A stretch of DNA of 35,772 nucleotides from a virus. Positions 25,080-31,096 of this stretch are shown here, in pieces. Where the stretch lies: positions 1 through 35,772 of IMG/VR virus record IMGVR_UViG_3300042923_000622, one strand, 5' to 3'. Positions within the stretch are counted from its first letter, which is position 1. Each line of letters opens with the position of its first letter. The translations under genes and the position numbers were made by a program. The notes beneath the pieces are model-generated. The model made no database searches and was not told the origin of the DNA. It worked only from the letters and a program-made list of their open reading frames with translations.

Positions 25080-25265
25080 TTTAAATAAAAAAGATGCACC
25101 ACAAGGGTACATCATAAGCATTGAAGAGTTTGTTAAGACTAAAACATTAATATTATATTGCAAATGTTTTCAGCTTGCAATAGTTTACATAAAAATAGAT
25201 GTAGCTCTAAGAACTACACCTATAAAATGAAGTTGGATTTTAAAAAATTAAAAGCATTTATATTA

Positions 25266-25294
25266 TTTACATATGTTAGAGTTTTATTCATAAT
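25266..25294 (+). promoter_or_regulatory. Promoter for the 139-residue accessory gene
   Basis: TTTACA (25266-25271), 17 bases, CATAAT (25289-25294), about 90 bases before the coding start. The gap 25080-25385 otherwise shows only short inverted repeats (for example TGTAG/CTACA near 25200) and no gene I can support. Confidence 0.55.
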
Positions 25295-25385
25295 ATTTAA
25301 CTATTGATGTAAATGTATGTAGTTTCTTAAAATTACCCATTTGTAATTATCTCTATGATAAAATTTACTTTCAGGAGGAATTGAT

Positions 25386-25805
25386 ATGGTAGAGATAAGG
25401 TGTAAGCAATGTATATTTAGAAATAGAGAAGGAAATGAAGAACCATGTGTTAGTTGCAGCGAAATTGCACTTAAAACAAAGTATACTAAAAATAAACTCA
25501 AGAATTACTTTAAATCAATATATACTAATGAAAATAATACTGTTATGCCAGAGGTTAAGAAAAGGCTAAAAGATAGATTATACAAATTAACACCGCATAG
25601 CAAAAGAATACTTATCAGATTTAGCATTGTCAATAATGAAACTACAATGTTGACTGCATTTGTATTAAACATAAATGCAGATATTTGTATATATCAAATA
25701 ACAGATAAGAATAGCAAGTTAGATGAGAATATAATTCTATTAGATAAATATTTATTCGAAGAATTTAATCAGTCATATAAAGATAATATCAGGCAAAAGG
25801 AGTAA
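25386..25805 (+). CDS. Accessory protein with N-terminal Cys motif
   Basis: 139 residues with an AGGAGG ribosome site and its own predicted promoter. The N-terminus holds RCKQCIFRNREGNEEPCVSC, two CxxC pairs that could bind zinc; the remainder is mixed alpha/beta (ILIRFSIVNNETTMLTAFVL; ICIYQITDKNSK). No family recognised. It lies among cargo genes in the conversion zone. Its last codons (RQKE, stop) form one arm of a bidirectional terminator shared with the convergent RHH gene. Confidence 0.6.
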   Translation: MVEIRCKQCIFRNREGNEEPCVSCSEIALKTKYTKNKLKNYFKSIYTNENNTVMPEVKKRLKDRLYKLTPHSKRILIRFSIVNNETTMLTAFVLNINADICIYQITDKNSKLDENIILLDKYLFEEFNQSYKDNIRQKE

Positions 25806-25832
25806 CTTAATTGTTACTCCTTTTGCCTTTTT
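25791..25832. terminator. Bidirectional terminator inside two convergent genes
   Basis: A perfect 16-bp stem, 25791-25806 with 25813-25828 (arm AGGCAAAAGGAGTAAC), loop TTAATT, T run on the plus side and a weaker A/T flank on the minus side. It includes the stop codons of both convergent genes. Confidence 0.85.
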
Positions 25833-25957
25833 AACCATTCATTCAATAGATCATTAATTAAACTTGATAAACTTTGTTTGTCTCCATTTTGAATTAACTT
25901 AATTCTCACATCTTCTTTTAATTGTGGCTCTATATATACAGTTGTTTTTTCATTCAT
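25814..25957 (-). CDS. Small ribbon-helix-helix-like protein
   Basis: 47 residues on the minus strand from ATG 25957 (GAGGTG five to six bases upstream) to TAA 25814. The sequence begins MNEKTTVYIEPQLKEDVRIK, a beta-strand followed by a helix, and continues GDKQSLSSLINDLLNEWLKR: the compact ribbon-helix-helix pattern of Arc/CopG-type dimeric DNA-binding proteins and antitoxins. No partner toxin is evident beside it. It converges on the 139-residue gene and both end in RQKE because the terminator stem encodes both ends. Confidence 0.7.
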   Translation of the reverse strand: MNEKTTVYIEPQLKEDVRIKLIQNGDKQSLSSLINDLLNEWLKRQKE

Positions 25958-26020
25958 ATAAACACCTCGGGAAAATTATATAAAATGAAAAAATAATAGC
26001 ATACCGTTATGACGTCACAA

Positions 26021-26272
26021 TTAGCCAAAAAAATTATTTTTATATTTACAATGTTGGTTTTCATAACACTCATAGCATAAATCCATTAATAAGTAAGGAC
26101 ATGTTTTTAATATCTTAGATATTTTTAGTATCACTGATATGCTTGGTGATCTTACATTATTTTCTATTTGACTTAGATGGTTTTGAGAAATGCCGATTTT
26201 TTTAGATAGTTCTTTTTGTGATATGTCATTAATAAAACGATATTTTTTTAAGTATAAAGAAATTTTTTTCAA
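26021..26272 (-). CDS. XRE-family helix-turn-helix regulator
   Basis: 83 residues with a clear HTH_3: YRFINDISQKELSKKIGISQ then NHLSQIENNVRSPSISVILK. The short tail has a Cys/His cluster (CYECYENQHCKYK) that may bind metal. Divergent from the 62-residue gene at 26582 across a repeat-rich control region (26280-26580). Probably controls accessory genes on either side; it is distinct from the lysogeny repressor at 28777. Confidence 0.75.
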   Translation of the reverse strand: MKKISLYLKKYRFINDISQKELSKKIGISQNHLSQIENNVRSPSISVILKISKILKTCPYLLMDLCYECYENQHCKYKNNFFG

Positions 26273-26332
26273 TTTTTTTCACTCTTTTATCTATTCTTTT
26301 ATATACATATTTATTTTAATATAAGTTATTCC

Positions 26333-26486
26333 AAAAGTGCAACGAACAAAATGTGGAAATTTGTCGTATTACATTAAGAATATCTCTCGTTGAGATATTA
26401 TGTTTTTAATTGGAATTTAATATAATTAAAGGTAGTCGAAAAGTGCGAACGGAAAATGTGAAAAAATTGTAATATGGTAGTATAAT
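26333..26486 (+). promoter_or_regulatory. Duplicated element and palindrome in the XRE divergent region
   Basis: A roughly 30-base element occurs twice, starting at 26333 and 26439: AAAAGTGC, then GAAC and AAAATGTG, then an A-rich stretch and TTGT. Between the copies lies AATATCTC-TCGTT-GAGATATT (26379-26399), which is followed by a T-rich stretch and could be an operator or attenuator. TATAAT (26481-26486) is correctly spaced from GTGAAA inside the second copy, so the promoter has a poor -35 and may need an activator. Confidence 0.5.
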
Positions 26487-26581
26487 CAACTTATCCAGTA
26501 AGTGGTTACATGATAAAAGATTGACAGTAGTTTTAGAGTATCAACATAACATTTACAGAAAAACTAGGGGGGAATTTTTAT

Positions 26582-26770
26582 ATGGATAAATTTAAATTAT
26601 ATAATATCAAATATAAGAGAAAGAAAATAATATTAATATATTGTAATTATAATAATTTTGGACAGTATTCTATTAAAAGAAATGGGTTTATTATAGTATG
26701 TATAAATAATACCTATAATAATAAACTAAGAAGTAAATTGTTACATAGAGCTATTAGAAATAATTTATAA
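26582..26770 (+). CDS. 62-residue basic protein, possibly an ImmA-like remnant
   Basis: A strong AGGGGGG ribosome site precedes ATG 26582. The protein is rich in Lys, Asn, Tyr and Ile. The segment FGQYSIKRNGFIIVCINNTY followed by NNKLRSKLLHRAIRNNL is similar in layout to the beta-strands and start of the zinc helix of ImmA/IrrE peptidases (where LLHRAIRN would stand for LxHExGH), but lacks the catalytic glutamate and second histidine. Either a degenerate ImmA or an unrelated small protein. Downstream terminator. Confidence 0.45.
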   Translation: MDKFKLYNIKYKRKKIILIYCNYNNFGQYSIKRNGFIIVCINNTYNNKLRSKLLHRAIRNNL

Positions 26771-26773
26771 TAT

Positions 26774-26812
26774 AAAAGAACTCCAACTTAAACTATAAGC
26801 TGGAGTTCTTTT
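26774..26812. terminator. Bidirectional terminator before attP
   Basis: 12 pairs, AAAAGAACTCCA (26774-26785) with TGGAGTTCTTTT (26801-26812), with further pairs CTT/AAG inside. A run on one side and T run on the other make it usable from both directions. It marks the end of the accessory zone. Confidence 0.85.
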
Positions 26813-26826
26813 ATTGACAAAATTGC

Positions 26827-27083
26827 TTTAACACATTTTTAACGCACAAGTTTTAAATGAATGTAAAATCTCATAGAAGCCTATATACTATAAAGCCTTA
26901 TATATAGCCATTTATAAAAAATCATAAGAATCTATAAAATGCTTTGCTTCGAATCTGGAGGTCGTGAGTTCGACTCTCACTGGGTGCACCAAAAACGTTG
27001 GTACAAGCTGATTTGCAGGAATGTAAATTTGCTTGTATTTTTATTTTAACACACTTTTAACACATTAGTTTTTAATTAACGCA
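26827..27083. other. attP: attP with arm-type integrase repeats
   Basis: The repeat TTTAACACA/TTTAACGCA occurs as pairs exactly 11 bases apart on both sides of a tRNA-derived core: 26827 and 26838 on the left, 27045 and 27056 on the right, with a related ATTAACGCA at 27075. The spacing is one helical turn, as expected for arm sites bound by an integrase N-terminal domain. The core is the tRNA fragment at 26947-26991. Both arms being present identifies this as attP (or a tandem-prophage junction) and not attL or attR. Confidence 0.75.
26947..26991 (+). other. 3' part of a tRNA-Arg gene (att core)
   Basis: From the anticodon loop CTTCGAA (anticodon TCG) through stem TCTGG, variable loop AGGTC, T-arm GTGAG-TTCGACT-CTCAC, acceptor strand TGGGTGC, A73 and CCA. 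The 5' half is absent: sequence upstream does not provide the D-arm or the matching acceptor strand. It would restore a host tRNA-Arg gene on integration. It is not a functional tRNA here. Confidence 0.85.
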
Positions 27084-27085
27084 TT

Positions 27086-28255
27086 TTATACAAATAAATC
27101 ATTTAATTTCTCAGCTGCATTAATTTTGTTTTTAGGCATAACATGGGTATAAATATTAGAGGTGATTGAAACATCACTGTGTCCCAATAATATTTGAACC
27201 GTTTTTAAATCTTCTTTTCTTTCAAATAATTTTGTAGCATAGGTATGTCTTAATGAATGGAATTTTCTATAAGGGATTTTTGCTTTTTTTAATAATCTTT
27301 CATAGCTCCTAGTCAAGTTTCTAGCATTAATTACTTTGCCTAATTCAGTTGAAAAGACATAATTATTCTTTTCATATGAATTGCCAGCTTTCAATTTTTC
27401 TTGCTCTTGAATTTCGGCATGTTGTTCTAATATAGGTATAAGAGTAGATGGTATGGAAACAGTTCTGATTGATGATTTGGATTTTGGAGTTTGTTCTATA
27501 GTTTTAAATTCTTTAGTTTCATCAGCTGCAATAATATATACTTGTTTAACACTTCTTTCTACCCTTAATTCTTTATTTTCTAGATCGATATCAGTCCATT
27601 TTAACCCTAATAGTTCTCCTTCTCTTAAACCTGTTCCAAGTGCTAATAATATTAAAGCTCTGTGTCTATGATCTTTTAAAACTTTATTTAATATTTTTAT
27701 TTCTTCATCCGTAAATATTTGTAGATCTTCTTCTTTTTTCTCCACTTTACCAGGTATAACTATTTTCTTACCAATACAAGGATTCTTAATAATATATCCT
27801 TCATCAACACAATAATTAAAAAATGTTTTAAGCAGTTTATTAAGATTTTTTATAACATTGCTACTTTTACCAGAATCATGTAATTTATTATAATATCTTT
27901 GAAGTTGAATAGACTTTAAAATACTTATTTTTATTCCATAAATAGTACTGTTAGTAATATAATTTCTAAAGATACCCTCATATCTTTCAAAACTAGATGG
28001 CTTAATTTTGTTGGACACTCTTACAACTTCAAATAGCCATGAATGCATCAATTCACCTAAACTAGCCTTCTTAAAATTCACATTAAGACCATTTTTAAGA
28101 CCATTAAGATATTCATCTTTTTTGGCTTCTGCATCTTTTTGAGATATCCCATAGAATTGTTTTCTTATCAGCTTTCCTTCATTATCACGACCTATTGTAG
28201 TAGTTACTCTAAAATATTTAGATCCATTAATTTCTGTATTTATTTTTCTTGCCAT
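27086..28255 (-). CDS. int: Tyrosine recombinase integrase
   Basis: 389 residues. The N-terminal arm-binding region (RKINTEINGSKYFRVTTTIG) is followed by a SAM-like core-binding domain (about 70-165) and a catalytic domain. The active-site residues are visible: Arg in ALGTGLREGELLGLKW, His-Leu-Arg in FHSLRHTYATKL, the second His in VQILLGHSDVS, and the nucleophile in NIYTHVMP. It integrates the phage at a tRNA-Arg gene using the adjacent attP. ATG with AGGAGTGAT upstream. Coding runs towards attP. Confidence 0.95.
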   Translation of the reverse strand: MARKINTEINGSKYFRVTTTIGRDNEGKLIRKQFYGISQKDAEAKKDEYLNGLKNGLNVNFKKASLGELMHSWLFEVVRVSNKIKPSSFERYEGIFRNYITNSTIYGIKISILKSIQLQRYYNKLHDSGKSSNVIKNLNKLLKTFFNYCVDEGYIIKNPCIGKKIVIPGKVEKKEEDLQIFTDEEIKILNKVLKDHRHRALILLALGTGLREGELLGLKWTDIDLENKELRVERSVKQVYIIAADETKEFKTIEQTPKSKSSIRTVSIPSTLIPILEQHAEIQEQEKLKAGNSYEKNNYVFSTELGKVINARNLTRSYERLLKKAKIPYRKFHSLRHTYATKLFERKEDLKTVQILLGHSDVSITSNIYTHVMPKNKINAAEKLNDLFV

Positions 28256-28325
28256 TTAAAGATCACTCCTTTATATAAATGCATATTCCGATAAAAAATA
28301 TACGTACTACATATATACCGCCCCC

Positions 28326-28760
28326 TTAAAGCAAATCAAACTTTAATTTTAACAAGTTCAACGAAATATTTTCGGAATTAGCTATTTGCTCAATCGTAAA
28401 GCCTTCATAATCTTCCAAGATAGTGTCTCTTATTAAGTATTCAGCAGCAAAAATATTAGCTTCTCGCTCTACCTTGCAAGTTAGCATTAGGGTTTTATTT
28501 TTCATGAAATAACAGTTTGTCCTTTTATGTAATATAGAATGTCCTATTTCATGAGCTAATACAATTATCCTTTCATATTCATTTAAAGCAGAATTTATAA
28601 ATATAACTTTATTTCTTCTGGCATAAAAATATGAACCAGCTGTAGAACCTAGGGGTTTTATTATTAACACAACATTTAAACACTCAGCTAATTCATAGAT
28701 GTTGTTAGTTTTGTATTTTTTTATTAATTTTTGTACTATGTTTTTAATTTTAAAATGCAA
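28326..28760 (-). CDS. ImmA/IrrE-family metallopeptidase
   Basis: 144 residues from TTG 28760 with GGGGATGGGGAG before it. The zinc motif is present in IIVLAHEIGHSILHKR (HExxH), with a downstream EREANIFAAEYLI glutamate helix. ImmA proteins cleave or antagonise a neighbouring XRE repressor in ICEBs1 and related phages. It lies 16 bases after the repressor gene on the same strand, so the two form the immunity operon. Cleavage of this repressor is inferred from the pairing. Confidence 0.88.
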   Translation of the reverse strand: MHFKIKNIVQKLIKKYKTNNIYELAECLNVVLIIKPLGSTAGSYFYARRNKVIFINSALNEYERIIVLAHEIGHSILHKRTNCYFMKNKTLMLTCKVEREANIFAAEYLIRDTILEDYEGFTIEQIANSENISLNLLKLKFDLL

Positions 28761-28776
28761 CTCCCCATCCCCTTTG

Positions 28777-29208
28777 TTACTTTTTATATTTTTTAGGAGT
28801 ATATTTTTCTTTATTCTTTATTTTTATAGTTTTAAGGGCAAGTTCCAATGCATCTTTAAACAATTCCTTATCTTCATCTTGCATTTCCTCACCATTGTAA
28901 TATGTAGGACCATCTTCATTTTTATCTAATTTAGACATTATGGATTCAACATCTTTAGATATATCTTTTTCATCTTTCTTAGTCAATGGAGTATTCATAT
29001 TTTTATTTGGAATTCCATCTTTTAAGAATTCATCAGCAGAAATTCCTAGTGATGTAGCTAAAATTTTTAATGTTTCTATGCTTGGGTTACGTCTATCATT
29101 TTCTATATCTGATATAAATGACACTGAAATGCCGCTCTTTAAAGATAAATCTTTCAGCGTTAATTTATTTTCTTTCCTAAGAGCTCTCAGTTTATTAGAT
29201 AATTTCAT
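28777..29208 (-). CDS. Lysogeny repressor, XRE family
   Basis: 143 residues from ATG 29208, where GGGAGGT lies at the right distance (an in-frame ATG five codons upstream overlaps that site). The HTH is LRALRKENKLTLKDLSLKSG followed by ISVSFISDIENDRRNPSIE. The acidic C-terminal part (DISKDVESIMSKLDKNEDGP) resembles ImmR-type repressors that lack a LexA-like peptidase domain, consistent with inactivation by the adjacent ImmA. Transcribed from the leftward promoter, divergent from the cro-like gene. Confidence 0.88.
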   Translation of the reverse strand: MKLSNKLRALRKENKLTLKDLSLKSGISVSFISDIENDRRNPSIETLKILATSLGISADEFLKDGIPNKNMNTPLTKKDEKDISKDVESIMSKLDKNEDGPTYYNGEEMQDEDKELFKDALELALKTIKIKNKEKYTPKKYKK

Positions 29209-29237
29209 TTTGGAACCTCCCATTTGTTTATGAGACT

Positions 29238-29266
29238 ATTATATTATTTTACGCTCTTAGTGTAAA
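29238..29266 (-). promoter_or_regulatory. Leftward promoter for the repressor operon
   Basis: On the minus strand: TTTACA (29266-29261), a 17-base spacer and TATAAT (29243-29238), one mismatch from consensus at -35 and perfect at -10. Operator 1 (29249-29265) covers the spacer and the -35 box, so a bound repressor or Cro would block it. Confidence 0.8.
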
Positions 29267-29427
29267 TGTTTGCTTTAAGCGTAAAATGGCGAAAAATAGA
29301 CAAATAAGCTGATAGCGTAAGAATAGGTCACCTAATCTCATTATTTAGGCTTATAGCGTAAAATATAACTCTAAACAAGATTTGTTATTACGCTAAATGC
29401 GTACTATACTTTACTCATGGAGCGTAA
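29249..29427. promoter_or_regulatory. Cluster of six 17-bp operators
   Basis: Imperfect palindromes of the form TTACGCT-NNN-AGCGTAA at 29249-29265 (TTACGCTCTTAGTGTAA), 29269-29285 (TTTGCTTTAAGCGTAAA), 29304-29320 (ATAAGCTGATAGCGTAA), 29345-29361 (TTAGGCTTATAGCGTAA), 29388-29404 (TTACGCTAAATGCGTAC) and 29411-29427 (TTACTCATGGAGCGTAA). They span the whole region between the divergent repressor and cro-like genes. The GCGTAA half is the most conserved. Confidence 0.85.
29382..29410 (+). promoter_or_regulatory. Rightward early promoter
   Basis: TTGTTA (29382-29387), a 17-base spacer that is exactly operator 5 (29388-29404), and TATACT (29405-29410). Operator 6 begins at the next base, so the promoter is occluded from both the spacer and the start region. 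It drives the cro-like gene and the early operon. Confidence 0.8.
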
Positions 29428-29445
29428 CGAAATGGAGGTGATAAC

Positions 29446-29658
29446 ATGGATGAACTTGTAAAGGAACAATTCAAAGATGCAATGATAGCAGCTAGAAAAA
29501 ACAAAAACATGTCTCAAACAGAACTTGCGGAAGCTATAGAAAAAAGTACTTCTACAATTTGCGATATAGAAAAAGGTAGGAAAAAACCAAGTATGCCCGT
29601 TATGGTTTCAATAGCTAGAACGTTAGACATTTCGCTGGACAATATTTTTTTAAGTTAA
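29446..29658 (+). CDS. Cro-like XRE regulator
   Basis: 70 residues, almost entirely HTH: FKDAMIAARKNKNMSQTELA followed by EAIEKSTSTICDIEKGRKKP. The first gene of the rightward early operon, with GGAGGTGAT before ATG and operators just upstream. By position it is the counterpart of Cro, competing with the lysogeny repressor for the same operators. Confidence 0.85.
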   Translation: MDELVKEQFKDAMIAARKNKNMSQTELAEAIEKSTSTICDIEKGRKKPSMPVMVSIARTLDISLDNIFLS

Positions 29659-29660
29659 AA

Positions 29661-29677
29661 TTACGCTATATGAGTAA
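29661..29677. promoter_or_regulatory. Seventh operator between cro-like and excisionase-like genes
   Basis: TTACGCTATATGAGTAA matches the cluster consensus and ends directly before the AGGAGGG ribosome site of the next gene. A bound regulator here could act as a roadblock to transcription. Confidence 0.75.
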
Positions 29678-29691
29678 AAGGAGGGAATTTA

Positions 29692-29961
29692 GTGAATATT
29701 ACTCAAGAACAATTAAAAGAAATTATAAAAGAGGGAATTAAAGAGGGTATGCAGGAAGCTTCAAAAAAAGAAGAAAAACTTACTCTAACACCTGATGAAG
29801 CTGTAGCTCTTAGTGGTATTGGTAAAAACAAAATTGGAGAACTTATGCACAAGGAAAATACTGACTTCCCTTATTTTAAAATAGGAGTTAAATATTTAAT
29901 CAACAGAGAAATGTTTATTCTTTGGCTAGAGAAGATATCTAAAGAGGGAAGAGTACTGTAA
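29692..29961 (+). CDS. Excisionase-like winged-helix DNA-binding protein
   Basis: 89 residues from GTG 29692 (AAAGGAGGG). A charged N-terminal helix (EEQLKEIIKEGIKEG-type) is followed by a MerR/HTH_17 fold: LTPDEAVALSGIGKNKIGEL, PYFKIGVKYLINREMFILWL. This is the excisionase family of Gram-positive phages and conjugative elements; it could bend attP or act as a regulator. Second gene of the early operon, directly behind an operator. Confidence 0.75.
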   Translation: MNITQEQLKEIIKEGIKEGMQEASKKEEKLTLTPDEAVALSGIGKNKIGELMHKENTDFPYFKIGVKYLINREMFILWLEKISKEGRVL

Positions 29962-30055
29962 TCCTTTCAAAAAAAATAGTCTAAGCTATTCCAATTTATA
30001 AAATTCACTTCTATAGTGCCACAATGGCTAAAAAATATAAGGAAGGCGAATCTTT

Positions 30056-30196
30056 ATGATGGATGCATATAAAAATGAAGATAAAAAATGTGAGTGCTGG
30101 AAATGTGAATTAAAAGAGAAATGCCACTATAAAGACAAGTATCAAAGGCTTCCAAGGACATCTCCAGGAGCATTAGGATTGTGTAAAAAATTGTAA
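30056..30196 (+). CDS. Small Cys-rich early protein
   Basis: 46 residues from ATG 30056 (AAGGAAGG upstream), with KKCECWKCELKEKCHYKDKY: a CxCxxC...CH cluster likely to bind zinc, followed by RLPRTSPGALGLCKK. Start could also be the next ATG codon. Probably a small zinc-finger protein; function unknown. Confidence 0.6.
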   Translation: MMDAYKNEDKKCECWKCELKEKCHYKDKYQRLPRTSPGALGLCKKL

Positions 30197-30229
30197 TGAT
30201 CTTTAAAAAATAAAAAGAAGGTGGTAAGA

Positions 30230-30394
30230 ATGAACTACAGAGCAGAGTTTGAAGATGACAACATGGAAGTATTTTATGCTGAATCCAATGAAAAAGCGAT
30301 AGAAGAAGCTTATCAATTTGAAACAGAACACGGAACATTATTTAATGTCACTCTATTGGATGAAAATTACAATGACGTAGAAACAATATTTTAA
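30230..30394 (+). CDS. Small acidic early protein
   Basis: 54 residues from ATG 30230 with AAGAAGGTGG upstream: NYRAEFEDDNMEVFYAESNE then KAIEEAYQFETEHGTLFNVT. Beta-alpha-beta pattern with net negative charge, similar in layout to small phage proteins of unknown role in this operon position. Confidence 0.6.
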   Translation: MNYRAEFEDDNMEVFYAESNEKAIEEAYQFETEHGTLFNVTLLDENYNDVETIF

Positions 30395-30418
30395 GCGCTA
30401 AAGAGAGGTGAAAATAAA

Positions 30419-30679
30419 GTGCTAAAGATTGAATATGACCATTATGGAAGAATGAAATACAATTCTATATTCCACTGGAATAATGGAACTTTATGGAGTA
30501 AAGAGGACCTGGAGTATTTAATCAACTGGTATGACAAAATTGGTGCTGATGAAATGAGCTTTGCTCTTAGTAGAACTGTTACTACTGTAAATCAGAAAGT
30601 ATCTGAATTAAGGAAAAAAGGGATTATGCCTAAGACAAGAGCAAGATATAAAAAGAGAATTTCAAATAAGAATTTTTGA
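30419..30679 (+). CDS. Myb/SANT-like DNA-binding protein
   Basis: 86 residues from GTG 30419 (AGAGAGGTG upstream). The centre, LWSKEDLEYLINWYDKIGAD followed by EMSFALSRTVTTVNQKVSEL, has the tryptophan and helix spacing of a Myb/SANT-type HTH; the end is strongly basic (TRARYKKRISNK). A regulator or DNA-binding accessory of the early operon; targets unknown. Confidence 0.6.
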   Translation: MLKIEYDHYGRMKYNSIFHWNNGTLWSKEDLEYLINWYDKIGADEMSFALSRTVTTVNQKVSELRKKGIMPKTRARYKKRISNKNF

Positions 30680-30695
30680 AGGGAAGTGAGAATAT

Positions 30696-30818
30696 ATGGC
30701 TGATAAAAAAGAGCTCAATGACAGCATTACTTTAGAAATAGCACATCTATTACACATACAAGGAGTAACTACAGTAATAACAGATGGTAAATATTTTGAA
30801 TTAAAAGAGGAGGATTAA
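30696..30818 (+). CDS. 40-residue early protein
   Basis: ATG 30696 with GGGAAGTGAG upstream; ADKKELNDSITLEIAHLLHI then QGVTTVITDGKYFELKEED. It ends in GAGGAGGATTAA, which supplies the ribosome site of the SpoIIID-like gene three bases later, so the two are coupled. Function unknown. Confidence 0.55.
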   Translation: MADKKELNDSITLEIAHLLHIQGVTTVITDGKYFELKEED

Positions 30819-30820
30819 AA

Positions 30821-31096
30821 ATGATTAATGGTGGGAGTTATGCAGATTATGTTAGAAACAGAGTTGTAGAAGAAGCAAAGTATATTATTAAATCAAAATC
30901 TACAATAAGAAGTACTGCTAAAGTTTTTGGAGTTAGTAAAAGTACTATACACAATGATATAACAAACAGATTACACATAATAAACTCTGAAATTGCTATT
31001 CAGGCTAAAGGCGTTATAGATTTTAATAAATCTGAAAGGCATATCAGGGGGGGGGTTAGCTACAAAGGAGAAATACAATGCTATGTACTAAACTAA
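30821..31096 (+). CDS. spoIIID: SpoIIID-like sporulation regulator
   Basis: 91 residues. Clear likeness to SpoIIID over its full length: YVRNRVVEEAKYIIKSKSTI, the HTH RSTAKVFGVSKSTIHNDIT and the C-terminal DNA-contact segment FNKSERHIRGG. SpoIIID is the mother-cell regulator that switches on sigK in endospore formers. A run of nine G (31047-31055) sits right after HIR. As written the end reads GGVSYKGEIQCYVLN; with eight G it would read GGLATKEKYNAMY, which matches the usual ATKxKY ending of SpoIIID better. The 3' end overlaps the sigma gene and carries its ribosome site (AAAGGAG). Family call strong; the correct C-terminus is uncertain. Confidence 0.85.
   Translation: MINGGSYADYVRNRVVEEAKYIIKSKSTIRSTAKVFGVSKSTIHNDITNRLHIINSEIAIQAKGVIDFNKSERHIRGGVSYKGEIQCYVLN
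31047..31055 (+). repeat. Nine-G homopolymer in the SpoIIID-like gene
   Basis: Nine consecutive G, by far the longest G run in this AT-rich window. Its length decides which of two C-termini the SpoIIID-like protein has. Candidate slipped-strand or transcriptional slippage site; a sequencing length error is also possible. Confidence 0.85.

Noticed and set aside
25048-25230. 60-codon plus-strand frame after the zinc-ribbon gene
   Set aside because: Starts inside the zinc-ribbon coding region, no ribosome site, composition not protein-like.
25301-25501. 66-codon minus-strand frame
   Set aside because: Overlaps the promoter and start of the 139-residue gene and has no ribosome site or recognisable motif.
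26947-26991. A functional tRNA gene
   Set aside because: Only the anticodon loop and 3' half are present; the 5' acceptor strand and D-arm are missing upstream.
30054-30338. Minus-strand frame of 94 codons
   Set aside because: Antisense to two small early genes that have good ribosome sites; hydrophobic composition is typical of AT-rich antisense shadows.
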